64,000 nt of DNA from Bifidobacterium crudilactis (GCF_000738005.1 NZ_JHAL01000002.1:804634-868633); one strand, 5' to 3'. Positions 37,701 to 47,655 are shown, numbered from the stretch's first letter. Program-made: numbers and translations. The notes: a model not told the origin generated them from the sequence alone.

Positions 37701-40700
37701 ACCGTAGAGTTCAGTACCTGGTTGATCGCCACGCGTTGTGCAGGAATCCACCGGACCGCCCACCGGTGTGTTGTCACTCACGCCACTCGCCTTATAGAGT
37801 TCGAATACGGCGCCCGCGAGCGCCGTGCCCTCGCTCTCATCGATTTTCCTGACCAATACCGAACTCTTCTGCGGAACATTGCCGACATGGTATTCATAAG
37901 TTGCCGCGTCGTCACCCGGTTCACCGGACACGGTGATGGCATTGCTGACCGGATTCGCCGGCAACTGGTATTCCTGCGGGGCATCGGTTTCGACCACGAA
38001 GTAGCTGTTCACACGATTGTTGGCGGTCGAGGTGTTGAGGTCCTGCACGGAACAGCTGCCGAAGCCGTCAGGGTCCGGTGTGTGCACATCCGATGTCGTG
38101 CAGCCGCCGACCTGTTTGTCATGGGCGATGTCAAAGTCCCCGGAGGAATCCGTGTCTTCGTAGACCATGAACGTCGCATCTGCGAGCGCTGTGGAGGTCA
38201 GCACGCCTTCACTGGTGCTGCGGAATTTGCTGATGACGATTTTCCCAGGATTCCTGGGATTGTTGAAGGTGTACTCCTGGTTCGTCCAAGCTGTCGTCCC
38301 GGCATTGCCGCTGTCTATCACAATCAGTTCCGAGGTCACCCTATGAGGCAGTTCGTAGCCTTCAGGCGCTATCTCTTCCACCCAGTAATACTTTCCCCAG
38401 GGCAATTGACCGACATCACACGTACCACTGGCATCAGTCGTGCAATCGTCAATTCTGGCGTCCGCAGGGTCAGGCGTTTCAGGGGCAACGCTGCCGGAGG
38501 GATCGGAATCCATGCGGTACAGGGCGAATTTCGCACCTTCCAGCGGGGCACCGCCTACGAGTGCAGTTTTGCGGATGCTCAGGGTGGTCCATGTCTGCCA
38601 ATCATTCGCGGTCGTGACGGCGAACTGAGTAGCCTGCCCCACATTTCCTGTGGTTACTACTATCGGACTGAAACCACTGAGGCAATCAACATAGAAGCCT
38701 GTGCTATTCGGAAATGGACATGGGTTGAGATCGTAACCGCTTGGAGCGGTGATTTCCTTCCAGTAGTACCGGCCAAGTGTGGGTGCATTGACGGTACAGT
38801 TCTTGAGTGCGCCGCCCGTGGTGCATCGCCACACCTCGTCGTCTGACGCGCCGGGATTATTGCCTGCCATGCGGTATAAGCCATAGGTGGCACCGTCGAC
38901 TATCTGCAGATCGTCAAGGCTCACTTTGGCGACCGTCAATGGCGTCGGCAACGCCGTATTCGACACTTCGGCGTCGCTTATAGCAATCGCATCCGGTTCG
39001 CTGGGCGTGTGCACGGTGATGCCGGAGAGTGCCGAACAGCCGTTCTCAACCACGACATAGCCAAACCCACTCGGTGCTTTGCACTCGCGGTATACATAGT
39101 CTCCTGGTGCCAAATCCTCGACACTGCAGCTACCGTCGGCGCCGGTCGTGCAGCTGCCCTTCAACTGGCCTTTGCTCACCCCGCCCGCATCGCTCCATAC
39201 TTCGAATACCGCTCCCGCCAGCACCAGAGAAGTGTTCTGGCTGTCATCAGGGTCCTGCGCATATTTCAGGAAACGTATCTGACCTGGATTGCGTGGGTTA
39301 TAGAACTGCATGGGACTTGGCGACGTGCCTGCGTTTGAGGCATTGATGTGCATTATCGCGGAGGTTCGACGCTCAGGCAGTTGCTCTCCTGCCGGAACCC
39401 CGGTCTCCTCCCAGAAGAAATCCCCGAAATCGGTGATGTCGAGGGAGCACACGCCGGTGATATCGGCGCTGGTGCAACTACCGATGAGGATGTCCGAGAC
39501 GTCATGAACATCCCCTAAAGCCGTTGTTGGGTCTGCCTTGCGATACAAGGCGAAGGTGTAGCCCCCCGCCTTGTGGTACGAGGTCTCCAACAGTTGTTTC
39601 GCCCACTTTTCGACGGTGAGCGTGCTTCGTTCAGGCAGGTTCTTCATCACGATGGTTTTCTGAATGGAAAAGCCGAAGGTGATTTCGTTGTCCTGCCATG
39701 CGCCTTGCGATGCCGAATCCCATGCTTCAGGAGCTGAAGAGTTGTCGGTGGGGAACATGGCGAAACTGGCATAACCCGAGTCAACCGTCACATGGGTGGA
39801 TTCACCGGCCTGCACGTTCCGGTACTTGCCCTCTGCCTGGGTCACCCAGGTGGCGGTATGGTCCTGTGGTCCAGTGCAGGGAAGATTTGTGGTGACCCCG
39901 CTTTCAGCGCGGGCGCATGTATCTTGGCCATAGTCGTAGGTCAACGCCAACGCTGTGCCGCTGTCCGCCCATTGTGACCTGTCGAACGACGATGCGCTTG
40001 GCGCTGTCTGTCCGAGCCCAAGCGTGAAGAGCTTCCCGGTAACACTGCTCAGATTCGCCAGTCTGTCGATGCCGGTGACCGGATCGTTCTGCCCTCGACC
40101 GACGATGGGAGCTTTGATGCGATTGAGCTCCAGTTCGACGGAGACCACGTTATCCGGGTCGTAGCTCCGAGCCGTGTACGCTTCACCTGCCGAAGGATTA
40201 TTGGCACTGAGGTCACTGGTGCCTGCATCGGCGAAGTACCCTCCAGTCGAGTATGTCAGCGTAACCGCATTCGGATTGCTCTGGAAACCTTCGACTGGCG
40301 GAGTGCTTTCCTTGAGATAATACTGCCCGTACGAATACGGGTTCAGCACATCCGCCGCGGTGAAGGTCACGTATCCGTTCTCATCAGTGAATTTTCTGAT
40401 GTCAGGGTCTGCGCTTCACTGCATGTACCCGCCTGCGTCGCCTCGGCGCACTGTTTGTCGGTGAATATGGTGAACCCAACATTGCGCAGCGGATTGCCGT
40501 CGACATCGACTTTACGCACTCTGATGAGCTCCGGGGTGTTGGGAATGATGATATCCGACACGCGCTGTCGTGAGAATGAGTTGTAATCCAGCAAAATCTT
40601 CTCCCCACCGTTGCCGGTGTCGAGATAGTACAGCACGTCGAAGTTCAGCTCGGTACGGTTCGGAATGTTGTAATCCGTGATCATGCCGGGGAGGTCGGTG

Positions 40701-42691
40701 GCTCCGACTCTGAACGTCGAGCCGTAGGGGTCGAAATCGTACACCTTCGCACTGCTGATGTCGGAGTTTTTCAACACCCCTGCGCTGTCCGTAGTGACGG
40801 CCATATATTGTCCCGCGGCGATATCGGTTTCCGGCATGATTTTTCGCCATCCGGTGGTGCTGGAACCGTTCATCAGATGGTAGCCGGTATGCTGCCACGA
40901 GCCAGAGGCATCCGGATTCGTCACCTGCGTATCGGCGTCGGGAAAATCCACATCATGATCGCCCGGAGCGTGCACCACGACGGCTTTCAATCCGCCCCCA
41001 TCGGTGACGGCCTGCCTCACGTCGTTCAGGTCGAATACCGTTTTCGTTCCCTCGGGACATTGCCCGGAGGTGTTCTCGTTGTATCCCGGGCTGTCGCTTT
41101 CGCCCGGGCACCAACGGTATATCGATGAGTTCACCGGAGTGGCCCACGAGTCGAAACTGGTTTCCACACCGGTCTCGTAATAATTCACCACATTCAGAGT
41201 GCCGGTTCCTGGTATTACCGTGCCGTCCGCCTGGCTCACAGGAATGAATTCGAGTTTGATGGCATTAAGCAGCAGCGCATAGCCGGGTGGGGATTTCGTC
41301 TCTTTCAGCACGAAGTATGGTGTGGGGAATCTGCCGAAGTTCATCTGGGCTCCGGTCTGCTCATCCACGAAAGTGATGGCACCGTCCTCGTCCGTACTGA
41401 AACTCCCGACTTTCGTAGCTTCGTCCCCGGCAATGTCGTAGTCGGCGGCGGTATTGTACAAATCAAACTCAGCGGACTGCCCAGCCGGCGTCTGGACATT
41501 GTTCCCGGCGATGTCCGTTTTTTGAATATGGGCTGCCGGCATGTAATTCAGATTCGTCGTAATCTCCAGATTGGACTGGTAATTGCCACGTTCCAGGTAG
41601 AACAGTGAAAAGCGGTGTCGCGTGCCGTCGACGAAGGTCGAGCCCTGCCAGCCAGATGGAGGCGTCAGTCCCGCTGCGCTGTACTGCTGCTGCAGCGTGG
41701 TGGAGGTGATGACCTGACCGCTGTTGCCTTTGACGGTGACCTGACCCGTACGAAAATTTATGGACCCGCTCGCAGGCGCGTGAGACCCACCAAGATCGAG
41801 TATCAATGCGCCGTCGATGAAAATCCACATATCGTCGTCGCCCGAGAAATCGAACACCATGTCATCGCTGCCGACGACTCCCCCCAGCGGCTGTGTGAAG
41901 GTGGAAAGCATCCCGAGTCCGAAGAAATGATTGATTTTGGCATCCGTTGCACTGATGTCATTTGCTTCGCCATTGCTAAACACCTGCTCCGCAGTGTTGA
42001 AGGGGAAGAACTGTCCGACATTCGAACCGGTCTGTACCGCAGGCTTGTTGTACACGTCGAATTGGCTGGTTTCCTTGTTGTAGGACGCGAAATTCTCCTG
42101 GGAATTGTATTTCAGGTAGTTGCCGTCCATTTTGAAGAGGTTCGCACCGGTGACTTCGTAGTTCGCACGCCCTTCGTGCGGGACTGCCGGATTGAACAGA
42201 TACGCCAATGAACCGTTGCCGTAACCGTTGAGAACGGGAAAATCGTCCTGCAGCGCCGGTTGAACTATTCCCTGCTTGACGGAATTGCCTGCGGAAAGAT
42301 TGGTGGCATTCGACCCCCAGTTCGTCAGATTGCAACCCGAAGGCGGCCATTTCAAATCCTTTGCGAATTTCAACGCCTCGCCTTGAACACCCCCGCTGTT
42401 CAACGAGGCTGGCCCGTTGATACCCGATGTCAGAGCGCTCTTCCAGGCATTGCAGGTGGTCGGCGGCGTATTGTCCGGGACATCTTCGGCTGTCGTCCAG
42501 TAGTCGAAAAGTTGCATGGACGTCGAAGGCATGCTCACTGTGTCAATGGTGTTCAGTTCTGCGGCATATGCCGAATCAGGAGGTGCGACCATCAGGGCAA
42601 TCAGCATCGCCACCACCATCAGTGCGGACACCATCACCCTGTTGCCTCTGTTGAACCTGACCGACAATGAGGTATCGGTGATGTCCGTCAT
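34719..42691 (-). pseudogene. Giant sortase-type adhesin: fibro-slime head plus at least 14 Cna_B/SpaA-like repeats, interrupted by a frameshift
   Basis: The first reading frame (ATG 42691, ribosome binding site GGGGAG, to stop at 40367) encodes 774 residues. These are a signal peptide ending AYA-AE, a fibro-slime-type domain with FSGDDDMWIFIDGALILDLGGSHA, and two Cna_B-like modules. The second frame (40370 to 34719, 1883 residues, GTG first) continues with TFTAADVLNPYSYGQYYLKE, at least 14 Cna_B/SpaA repeats with E-box motifs such as WKEITAPSGY, a Pro-rich wall segment, an IASTG sorting signal (residues 1852-1856), a hydrophobic span and a basic tail. Translation upstream of the GTG in the second frame reads DPDIRKFTDENGYV, which fits the repeat pattern, so a one- or two-base indel near 40400-40420 is likely. 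Intact, it would be about 2,700 residues. Confidence 0.85.
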
Positions 42692-42764
42692 AGTGACTCC
42701 CCTGCCCTTGCAAGTCGCAAAGCTCTGTGACTTGCCGTAACCGAAGCCAAGCCATACACGAATC

Positions 42765-42779
42765 ATACATATTGTATGT
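42765..42779. promoter_or_regulatory. Inverted repeat upstream of the giant adhesin
   Basis: CATACA-TAT-TGTATG is a perfect 6-bp inverted repeat, in an AT-rich stretch (42760-42800) 74 bp before the adhesin start. It is the most promoter-like region there and the repeat could be an operator. Nothing in the window identifies a binding protein. Confidence 0.35.
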
Positions 42780-42893
42780 TTTGATACATATAGAATAGCG
42801 TATGTCGAATGTTTCGTTCGTCCACAAGAAGGCACCGACTTTGGAATGGTCGACGGGACGTAGACCGTTGATGCCTTATCCGCCCATGCGTGT

Positions 42894-42899
42894 TAGACT
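42894..42899 (+). promoter_or_regulatory. Candidate extended -10 promoter for rpsT
   Basis: TAGACT is preceded by TG one base upstream, an extended -10. TTGATG at 42868-42873 is a possible but over-spaced -35. The rpsT GTG is 48 bp further on. Confidence 0.4.
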
Positions 42900-42946
42900 G
42901 TGTCTTTGTCTGTCAAGAATTAGCACACACGTCGTTTGGAGTAACA

Positions 42947-43207
42947 GTGGCAAACATTAAGTCGCAGAAGAAGCGCGTCATCACTAACGATAAGGCGCAC
43001 GAGCGCAACATCGCCGTCAAGAGCTCAATCAAGACGGCTGTGCGCTCAGTACATGAAGCCGTTGAGAGTGGCGACAAGGCAGCTGCCCAGTCCGCATATC
43101 AGCTCGCGGCCCAGCGCCTCGACAAGGCAGCCGGCAAGGGCGTGATTCACAAGAACCAGGCCGCAAACCGTAAGTCAGGTCTGGCATCGGCGATCAACGC
43201 GCTCTGA
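42947..43207 (+). CDS. rpsT: 30S ribosomal protein S20
   Basis: The 86-residue, lysine/arginine-rich S20 binds 16S rRNA early in 30S assembly. It reads [20 protein letters not shown] at the N-terminus, and [13 protein letters not shown] is the conserved ending. The GTG at 42947 with a GGAG ribosome binding site is chosen because the conserved [10 protein letters not shown] begins there. The frame is open to 42890 but that part is not S20-like. A strong terminator follows. Confidence 0.95.
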   Translation: MANIKSQKKRVITNDKAHERNIAVKSSIKTAVRSVHEAVESGDKAAAQSAYQLAAQRLDKAAGKGVIHKNQAANRKSGLASAINAL

Positions 43208-43235
43208 TTCGCACAGCCTCACGGTTGTACGAGTG

Positions 43236-43269
43236 AATCCCCGCACCAACAGGTGCGGGGATTCTTGTT
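43236..43269 (+). terminator. Intrinsic terminator of rpsT
   Basis: A perfect 12-bp stem, AATCCCCGCACC and GGTGCGGGGATT, around an AACA loop, followed by CTTGTTTTT. It starts 29 bp after the rpsT stop. Confidence 0.9.
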
Positions 43270-43284
43270 TTTGGACTTCATTGT

Positions 43285-43399
43285 CGTTTGTGTAGGGTTT
43301 TGCCATGAAGGGCAGTACATTCCGCTTACTGAAATCCCTGCGTTCCGCCGTTTTCGACGCTGCGATCTCCTAAAACTACCGCCAATCCCTACACGAACG
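43285..43399. repeat. About 110-bp intergenic inverted-repeat element, copy C
   Basis: The arms CGTTTGTGTAGGG (43285-43297) and CCCTACACGAACG (43387-43399) differ by one base. TTCCGCC lies 44 bases after the position equivalent to the arm end in the other copies, followed by GTTTTCGAC as in copy B. It lies between the convergent rpsT terminator and the TRIC-family gene. Confidence 0.8.
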
Positions 43400-43416
43400 A
43401 CGGCTGGCGTAAAAAA

Positions 43417-44193
43417 TCACGCGGTCTCATCCGGATTATGGGTGATCGAAACATCTGCTTCATGGTCAGAGGGCTCGTGTATCTGCGGGTGCACCACAGG
43501 TCTCCGCAGATACCGCGACCGCATCCTCAGATGTGCCCGTTCGCGTTCCATGGCACCGGGAAGCATGATGTTGAACTTCACCGACAGCAGTCGCAGGGCC
43601 ACGATCAACGCCACGATTGCGAGGTCGAGTACCATCTCGCCTCGAAGATTGATTTTCCCCGCCTCGACGAATTTCCCGACGATGACGGTCAGGACGCAAC
43701 CAATGAAGGACGGCACGGCATACCAGTGTTTGTCGCGGATGACGGAAGGCACTTCATTCAGCAAGGTGTCCCTGATCACACCTCCTGCCAACGCGGTGAA
43801 CATGCCCATGAACACCGCTGTCATACCGGAGGTGTGGAAGGCCATGGCCTTCGCAGTGCCGTTGACTGCAAACAGGCCAAGCGCCATCGCGTCGACCACG
43901 ATCATGGATCTTGTAAGATTACCGATTTCAGGATGGGCGAAGGCAATCACTATTCCCGAGAGCAGAGCTGACAAGACGTAGCCCTTGTCGGTAATACCGA
44001 CTGGCGGAAGACTGCCGAGAAGCACGTCCCTGACGATTCCACCGCCCAGGGCGGTAACCCAGGAAATCATGAGAATGGTAAATATGTCATAGCGCTTACG
44101 AGTGGCCGCCAACCCTCCGGATAGCCCTGAACAAAAGATCGCCATGTATTCGATGGCAACAAACACCGCATTGCTCTCCAACGCAACCGACAT
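43417..44193 (-). CDS. TRIC-type (UPF0126) seven-helix membrane protein
   Basis: The 258-residue protein has the duplicated glycine-rich repeat of the UPF0126/TRIC cation channel family: a first copy with TALGGGIVRDVLLGSLPPVGI and a second with TALAGGVIRDTLLNEVPSVIR. Hydrophobic helices separate them. Prokaryotic TRIC homologues conduct monovalent cations, but the physiological role is not established. The ATG at 44191-44193 has GGGAGAG seven bases upstream and is preferred over the upstream ATG at 44238. The C-terminal 40 residues are hydrophilic. Confidence 0.82.
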   Translation of the reverse strand: MSVALESNAVFVAIEYMAIFCSGLSGGLAATRKRYDIFTILMISWVTALGGGIVRDVLLGSLPPVGITDKGYVLSALLSGIVIAFAHPEIGNLTRSMIVVDAMALGLFAVNGTAKAMAFHTSGMTAVFMGMFTALAGGVIRDTLLNEVPSVIRDKHWYAVPSFIGCVLTVIVGKFVEAGKINLRGEMVLDLAIVALIVALRLLSVKFNIMLPGAMERERAHLRMRSRYLRRPVVHPQIHEPSDHEADVSITHNPDETA

Positions 44194-44288
44194 AGTTCTC
44201 TCCCACAACATCAGCGATATCAGCTTTGCCAACAGCACCCGGAATCAACCGCGACTCGCGATGAGGTGTCGGTGATTTACGTAACACC

Positions 44289-45344
44289 TCAGATCAGGAC
44301 CACCGGTTTGATCAGATCGCGAGGTTTCTCCTTCATCAGCGCAACCGCGTCCTCGATATGTTCGAATCCTTCGAAGCGATGAGTAATCATCATGGAAGGG
44401 TCTACCCGGCCGTAGACCACAAGACTCGCCAGCCGCTCCATCCTCAATCTTCCACCTGGCATCAAGCCCCCATGGATGGTTTTATGCCCCATTCCCACAC
44501 CCCAGTCCAGTCTGGGGATCTTTACGTAGTCACCGCTGCCCAGATAATTCACGTTGCCGATGGCTCCCCCTGGCTTGAGCATGCGAATTGCCGGTTCGAA
44601 GGTATCGACATCACCGCCCGCAATAAGCACGCGGTCAACACCTTCGCCACCGGTCAGTTCAAGAATCTGGTCGTCTATGGGGCCGTCTTTGTAACTGATG
44701 GTGTCCGTCGCCCCGTATTTTTTGGCGACCTCGACGCATATGGGTCTTGACCCGACGCCGATCACCCGTGACGCACCCCGAAGAACCGCACCCCGCACGC
44801 ACATCAAGCCGACCGGACCTATACCGATCACACATACGGACTCTCCATAGGCGACTTTAGCCATCTCGGATGCGTGGAACCCTGTCGGCATCATGTCGGA
44901 AAGCATGCAACCAGCCTCATAGCTGATTTCCTTGGGCAACAAAGCCAGATTGGCGTCAGCCTCGTTGATGTGAATTTTTTCGGCGAAAACACCGTCCTTG
45001 CCATTGGAGAACTTCCAGCCTCCAAGCATTCCTCCGGAGTGCACCGGATACCCGCGCTGAGCTTCACGCGAACCCCAATCCGGGGTAATGGCAGGCATGA
45101 TGACAACATCCCCCGGTGAAAAATCTCTCACCAATTCGCCTACCTCGATCACCTCTCCCACACCCTCGTGCCCCAACACCAGATTATGCCGTTCGCCAAG
45201 GGCTCCTTCCCACACCGTGTGCACATCCGAAGTGCAGGGAGCCAAAGCCACGGGTCGGCAGATGGCATCGAGCGGGCCGCAAACGGGATCATCTTTCTCA
45301 ATCCACCCGGCAGTGTGTAGCCCGAGCATCGCATACGCCTTCAT
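44289..45344 (-). CDS. NADP-dependent secondary alcohol dehydrogenase (zinc-type, CbADH/TbADH-like)
   Basis: The 351-residue medium-chain dehydrogenase matches the Clostridium beijerinckii / Thermoanaerobacter secondary ADH along its whole length. The catalytic zinc ligands are in place at the same numbers: Cys37 (APCTSD), His59-Glu60 (GHE) and Asp150 (MLSDMMPTG). The NADP-selecting residues Gly198, Ser199, Arg200 and Tyr218 are also conserved. Known members reduce acetone and other ketones or oxidise 2-propanol with NADPH/NADP+. No partner gene is adjacent. Its neighbours are a TRIC-type protein and ilvE, so the metabolic role (redox sink or ketone detoxification) is an inference. Confidence 0.9.
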   Translation of the reverse strand: MKAYAMLGLHTAGWIEKDDPVCGPLDAICRPVALAPCTSDVHTVWEGALGERHNLVLGHEGVGEVIEVGELVRDFSPGDVVIMPAITPDWGSREAQRGYPVHSGGMLGGWKFSNGKDGVFAEKIHINEADANLALLPKEISYEAGCMLSDMMPTGFHASEMAKVAYGESVCVIGIGPVGLMCVRGAVLRGASRVIGVGSRPICVEVAKKYGATDTISYKDGPIDDQILELTGGEGVDRVLIAGGDVDTFEPAIRMLKPGGAIGNVNYLGSGDYVKIPRLDWGVGMGHKTIHGGLMPGGRLRMERLASLVVYGRVDPSMMITHRFEGFEHIEDAVALMKEKPRDLIKPVVLI

Positions 45345-45479
45345 GGCGTTGTCCTTTCGTACGTGGTCCTCGTTGACCAGATAACGCTTGGTGATGATGT
45401 TCAGTTATGACATCAAGACTTCATGATAGCAAAGTATACAATGGGTGCATATTTGATACCGCGGCAATCATTGCTAAAT

Positions 45480-45520
45480 GATGAGATGGGCGTCACCCAT
45501 CGGGTGACGCCCATCTCATC
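45480..45520 (-). terminator. Hairpin downstream of ilvE
   Basis: A perfect 19-bp inverted repeat (45480-45498 and 45502-45520) with an ATC loop, starting 23 bp after the ilvE stop. On the minus strand it is followed by ATTTAG rather than a long U-tract, so it is a moderate terminator or mRNA-end stabiliser. Confidence 0.7.
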
Positions 45521-45543
45521 GCATAATCGCAACTCTGCCGAGC

Positions 45544-46671
45544 TCAGCAGACCTTCCACATCCAATTATGGGGGTCTTCGCGCTCACCCAGCTGAATGCC
45601 AAGCAGCTCATCACGGAGCTTGACGGTCAAGTCGCCCGATTCACCGTCGGCCACGGTCACATCGAAGGTGTCCGACTTGAAGCGGCCGATAGGCGTGATG
45701 ATGGCCGCGGTTCCACAAGCGAAGACCTCGGTCACCTCTCCGGACTTGATGTCGGCCAGCAAATCCTCCAGCTTGATCATCGTCTCCACCACATCGCGCC
45801 CCTGATCCTTGAGCAGCTGGATCAGCGAATCACGAGTGATGCCCGGCAGGATGCTGCCGGTGAGGCTAGGCGTTTCGAGATGTCCGTCCTTGTGGACGGC
45901 GAACATGTTCATACCGCCCAGTTCCTCAAGATAAGTCTTGGTCGCAGCGTCCACGAAGCAGACCTGCTCGCAGCCGTTTTCGAGACCACGGTATTCACCG
46001 AGAAGGGAGGCGGCATAGTTGCCTCCGCACTTCGCGAATCCTGTGCCCCCCGGCCCGGTACGGAACCACTTGTCTTCGACCCAGATGCTGACGGGCTTCA
46101 CGCCGCCCGGGAAGTATGGTCCCGAAGGTGATGCGATGACGCAGAAATCCACTTCCTCCGGTGCTCGAACACCGAGGAAGGGTTCGGATGCGAACATGAA
46201 GGGACGCATGTACAGGGTGTATTCACGACGGGTGGGCACCCAGTCGACATCCTGCTTGACCAGCGCGGCCACGGAGCCGAGGAAATCGTCGATTCCCAAC
46301 TCGGGAAGGTACAGGCGCTTGGCGGAGTTCTGAAAACGTCGGGCATTGGCATCCGGCCTGAACAGCCATGTGGAACCGTCGGCGTGACGATAGGCCTTCA
46401 GTCCTTCGAATACTTCCTGCGCATAGTGGAGAACCGAGGCACCGGGATCGAGCTTCAACGGCGCATAGGGCTCGACGCGGCGGTCGGACCAGCCTTCGCC
46501 CTTCGTCCAGCTGATGTGGCTCATATGGTCGGAGAATACCTGGCCGAATGCGGGCTTGTCGATAAGTTCTTTTCGCTTCGCTTCTGAGGCGGGCTCAGTG
46601 TTTGCCAGAATGGTGAATGCCTTGGCTTGTGCTTCCAAGGCCTCGGGATCGTGATGTGATTGCTCTGTCAT
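45544..46671 (-). CDS. ilvE: Branched-chain amino acid aminotransferase
   Basis: IlvE makes or degrades leucine, isoleucine and valine by transamination with glutamate. The 375-residue fold-type IV PLP protein carries the Schiff-base lysine in GTGFAKCGGNYAASLLG, and the substrate-entry motifs YAQEVFEGLKAYR and YLRPEF-equivalent LYMRPFMF. The C-terminal FACGTAAIITPIGR completes the cofactor site. It stands alone; the leader 46672-46810 has no recognised attenuator. Confidence 0.93.
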   Translation of the reverse strand: MTEQSHHDPEALEAQAKAFTILANTEPASEAKRKELIDKPAFGQVFSDHMSHISWTKGEGWSDRRVEPYAPLKLDPGASVLHYAQEVFEGLKAYRHADGSTWLFRPDANARRFQNSAKRLYLPELGIDDFLGSVAALVKQDVDWVPTRREYTLYMRPFMFASEPFLGVRAPEEVDFCVIASPSGPYFPGGVKPVSIWVEDKWFRTGPGGTGFAKCGGNYAASLLGEYRGLENGCEQVCFVDAATKTYLEELGGMNMFAVHKDGHLETPSLTGSILPGITRDSLIQLLKDQGRDVVETMIKLEDLLADIKSGEVTEVFACGTAAIITPIGRFKSDTFDVTVADGESGDLTVKLRDELLGIQLGEREDPHNWMWKVC

Positions 46672-46810
46672 GCTCTATCTTGCTTCTTCGTGCTCTTGCC
46701 GCAGATGCGGCTTGTCCATTCGGGTCCTATGGCTTCTGGCTTGGCACCCTTGTACCTGTACTATCACACAGCTGAGGTATAGCCATATGTTACGGCCCAT
46801 ATATTGAAAA

Positions 46811-46841
46811 CGCACGGCCGTGTCGAACGGCCGTGCGCGGT
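46811..46841 (-). terminator. Intrinsic terminator of rplY
   Basis: CGCACGGCCGT and ACGGCCGTGCG form a perfect 11-bp stem around five bases. On the minus strand it is followed by TTTTC. It is 18 bp after the rplY stop. Confidence 0.82.
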
Positions 46842-46858
46842 ATTGACGAAAACGCGAA

Positions 46859-47491
46859 CTACTCTGCGTCTGCTGCTGCGGCATCGCCGTCTGCAGGAGC
46901 ATCGGCTGCTGCAGGGGTTTCGGTCGGAATCTCCGGCTCAAGGGACTCTTCCTTAGGAACCTCGACCGTGACGACGGAATCCTCGGGATCGTCGATGACG
47001 AGCTCGGAACCTTCCGGCAGCTCCACGTCCTTGGCAAGGACCTTCTCGCCGTCCGCGAGACCCTCGACGTTGACGACGATGCGCTCAGGCAGGTTGGTGA
47101 CGTCAGCACGGACCTCAAGGTTCTGCATATCGACGAATGCCACTGCCGCACCCTTGGTCTCGCCTTCCACGAAGACAGGGACCTCGACGACGACCTTCTC
47201 GCCTGCGCGGACCTCGAGGAAGTCGATGTGCTCGATCTGACGCTTGACAGGGTTGCGCTGCACATCCTTGACCACGGCCATCTTGGAGCCGTCATCGTAC
47301 TTCAGCTCGAACAGCGCGTTGGTGCGACGCAGCGCATTGGTGGTTTCCTTCATCGGCAGTGCGATGAACGTAGGCTCGGTGCCGCCTGCATAAATCGTCG
47401 CAGGAATCTGCTGAGCAACGCGCATACGGCGAGCTGCGCCTTTACCGAACTCGGTACGGTTGGAACCTTCGATGCGAATGGTGTTTGCCAT
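46859..47491 (-). CDS. rplY: 50S ribosomal protein L25 (general stress protein Ctc)
   Basis: The 210-residue L25/Ctc binds 5S rRNA through its N-terminal domain (IRIEGSNRTEFGKGAARRMR, YAGGTEPTFIALPM), followed by the beta-barrel Ctc domain (VPVFVEGETKGAA, NLEVRADVTNLPERIVVNVEGL). The acidic Ala/Asp/Glu-rich C-terminal tail is common in high-GC members. The ATG at 47489-47491 has AAGGAG in place and is preferred to the longer frame. Confidence 0.93.
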   Translation of the reverse strand: MANTIRIEGSNRTEFGKGAARRMRVAQQIPATIYAGGTEPTFIALPMKETTNALRRTNALFELKYDDGSKMAVVKDVQRNPVKRQIEHIDFLEVRAGEKVVVEVPVFVEGETKGAAVAFVDMQNLEVRADVTNLPERIVVNVEGLADGEKVLAKDVELPEGSELVIDDPEDSVVTVEVPKEESLEPEIPTETPAAADAPADGDAAAADAE

Positions 47492-47626
47492 AATGATCTC
47501 CTTGTTGAATATCGTGTACTCGATGCATCTTCGACGCATCAACGCGCCGAGACATCCCAACAAGAAGTGGTCTGGTCGCCGAGTCGATTACGGAATCCAT
47601 ACTGCATTCCCTCGCCAAAGCTCTGC

Positions 47627-47655
47627 TAAGTATGGTACCACGCCGGGTGCGACAA
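47627..47655 (-). promoter_or_regulatory. Candidate rplY promoter
   Basis: On the minus strand TTGTCG (47650-47655) and TACTTA (47627-47632) are spaced by 17 bases, about 135 bp upstream of the rplY start codon. The -10 is only a partial match. Confidence 0.35.

Noticed and set aside
46675..47295. 206-residue minus-strand Ser/Arg-rich frame
   Set aside because: It overlaps rplY in another frame and has a low-complexity composition typical of a shadow.
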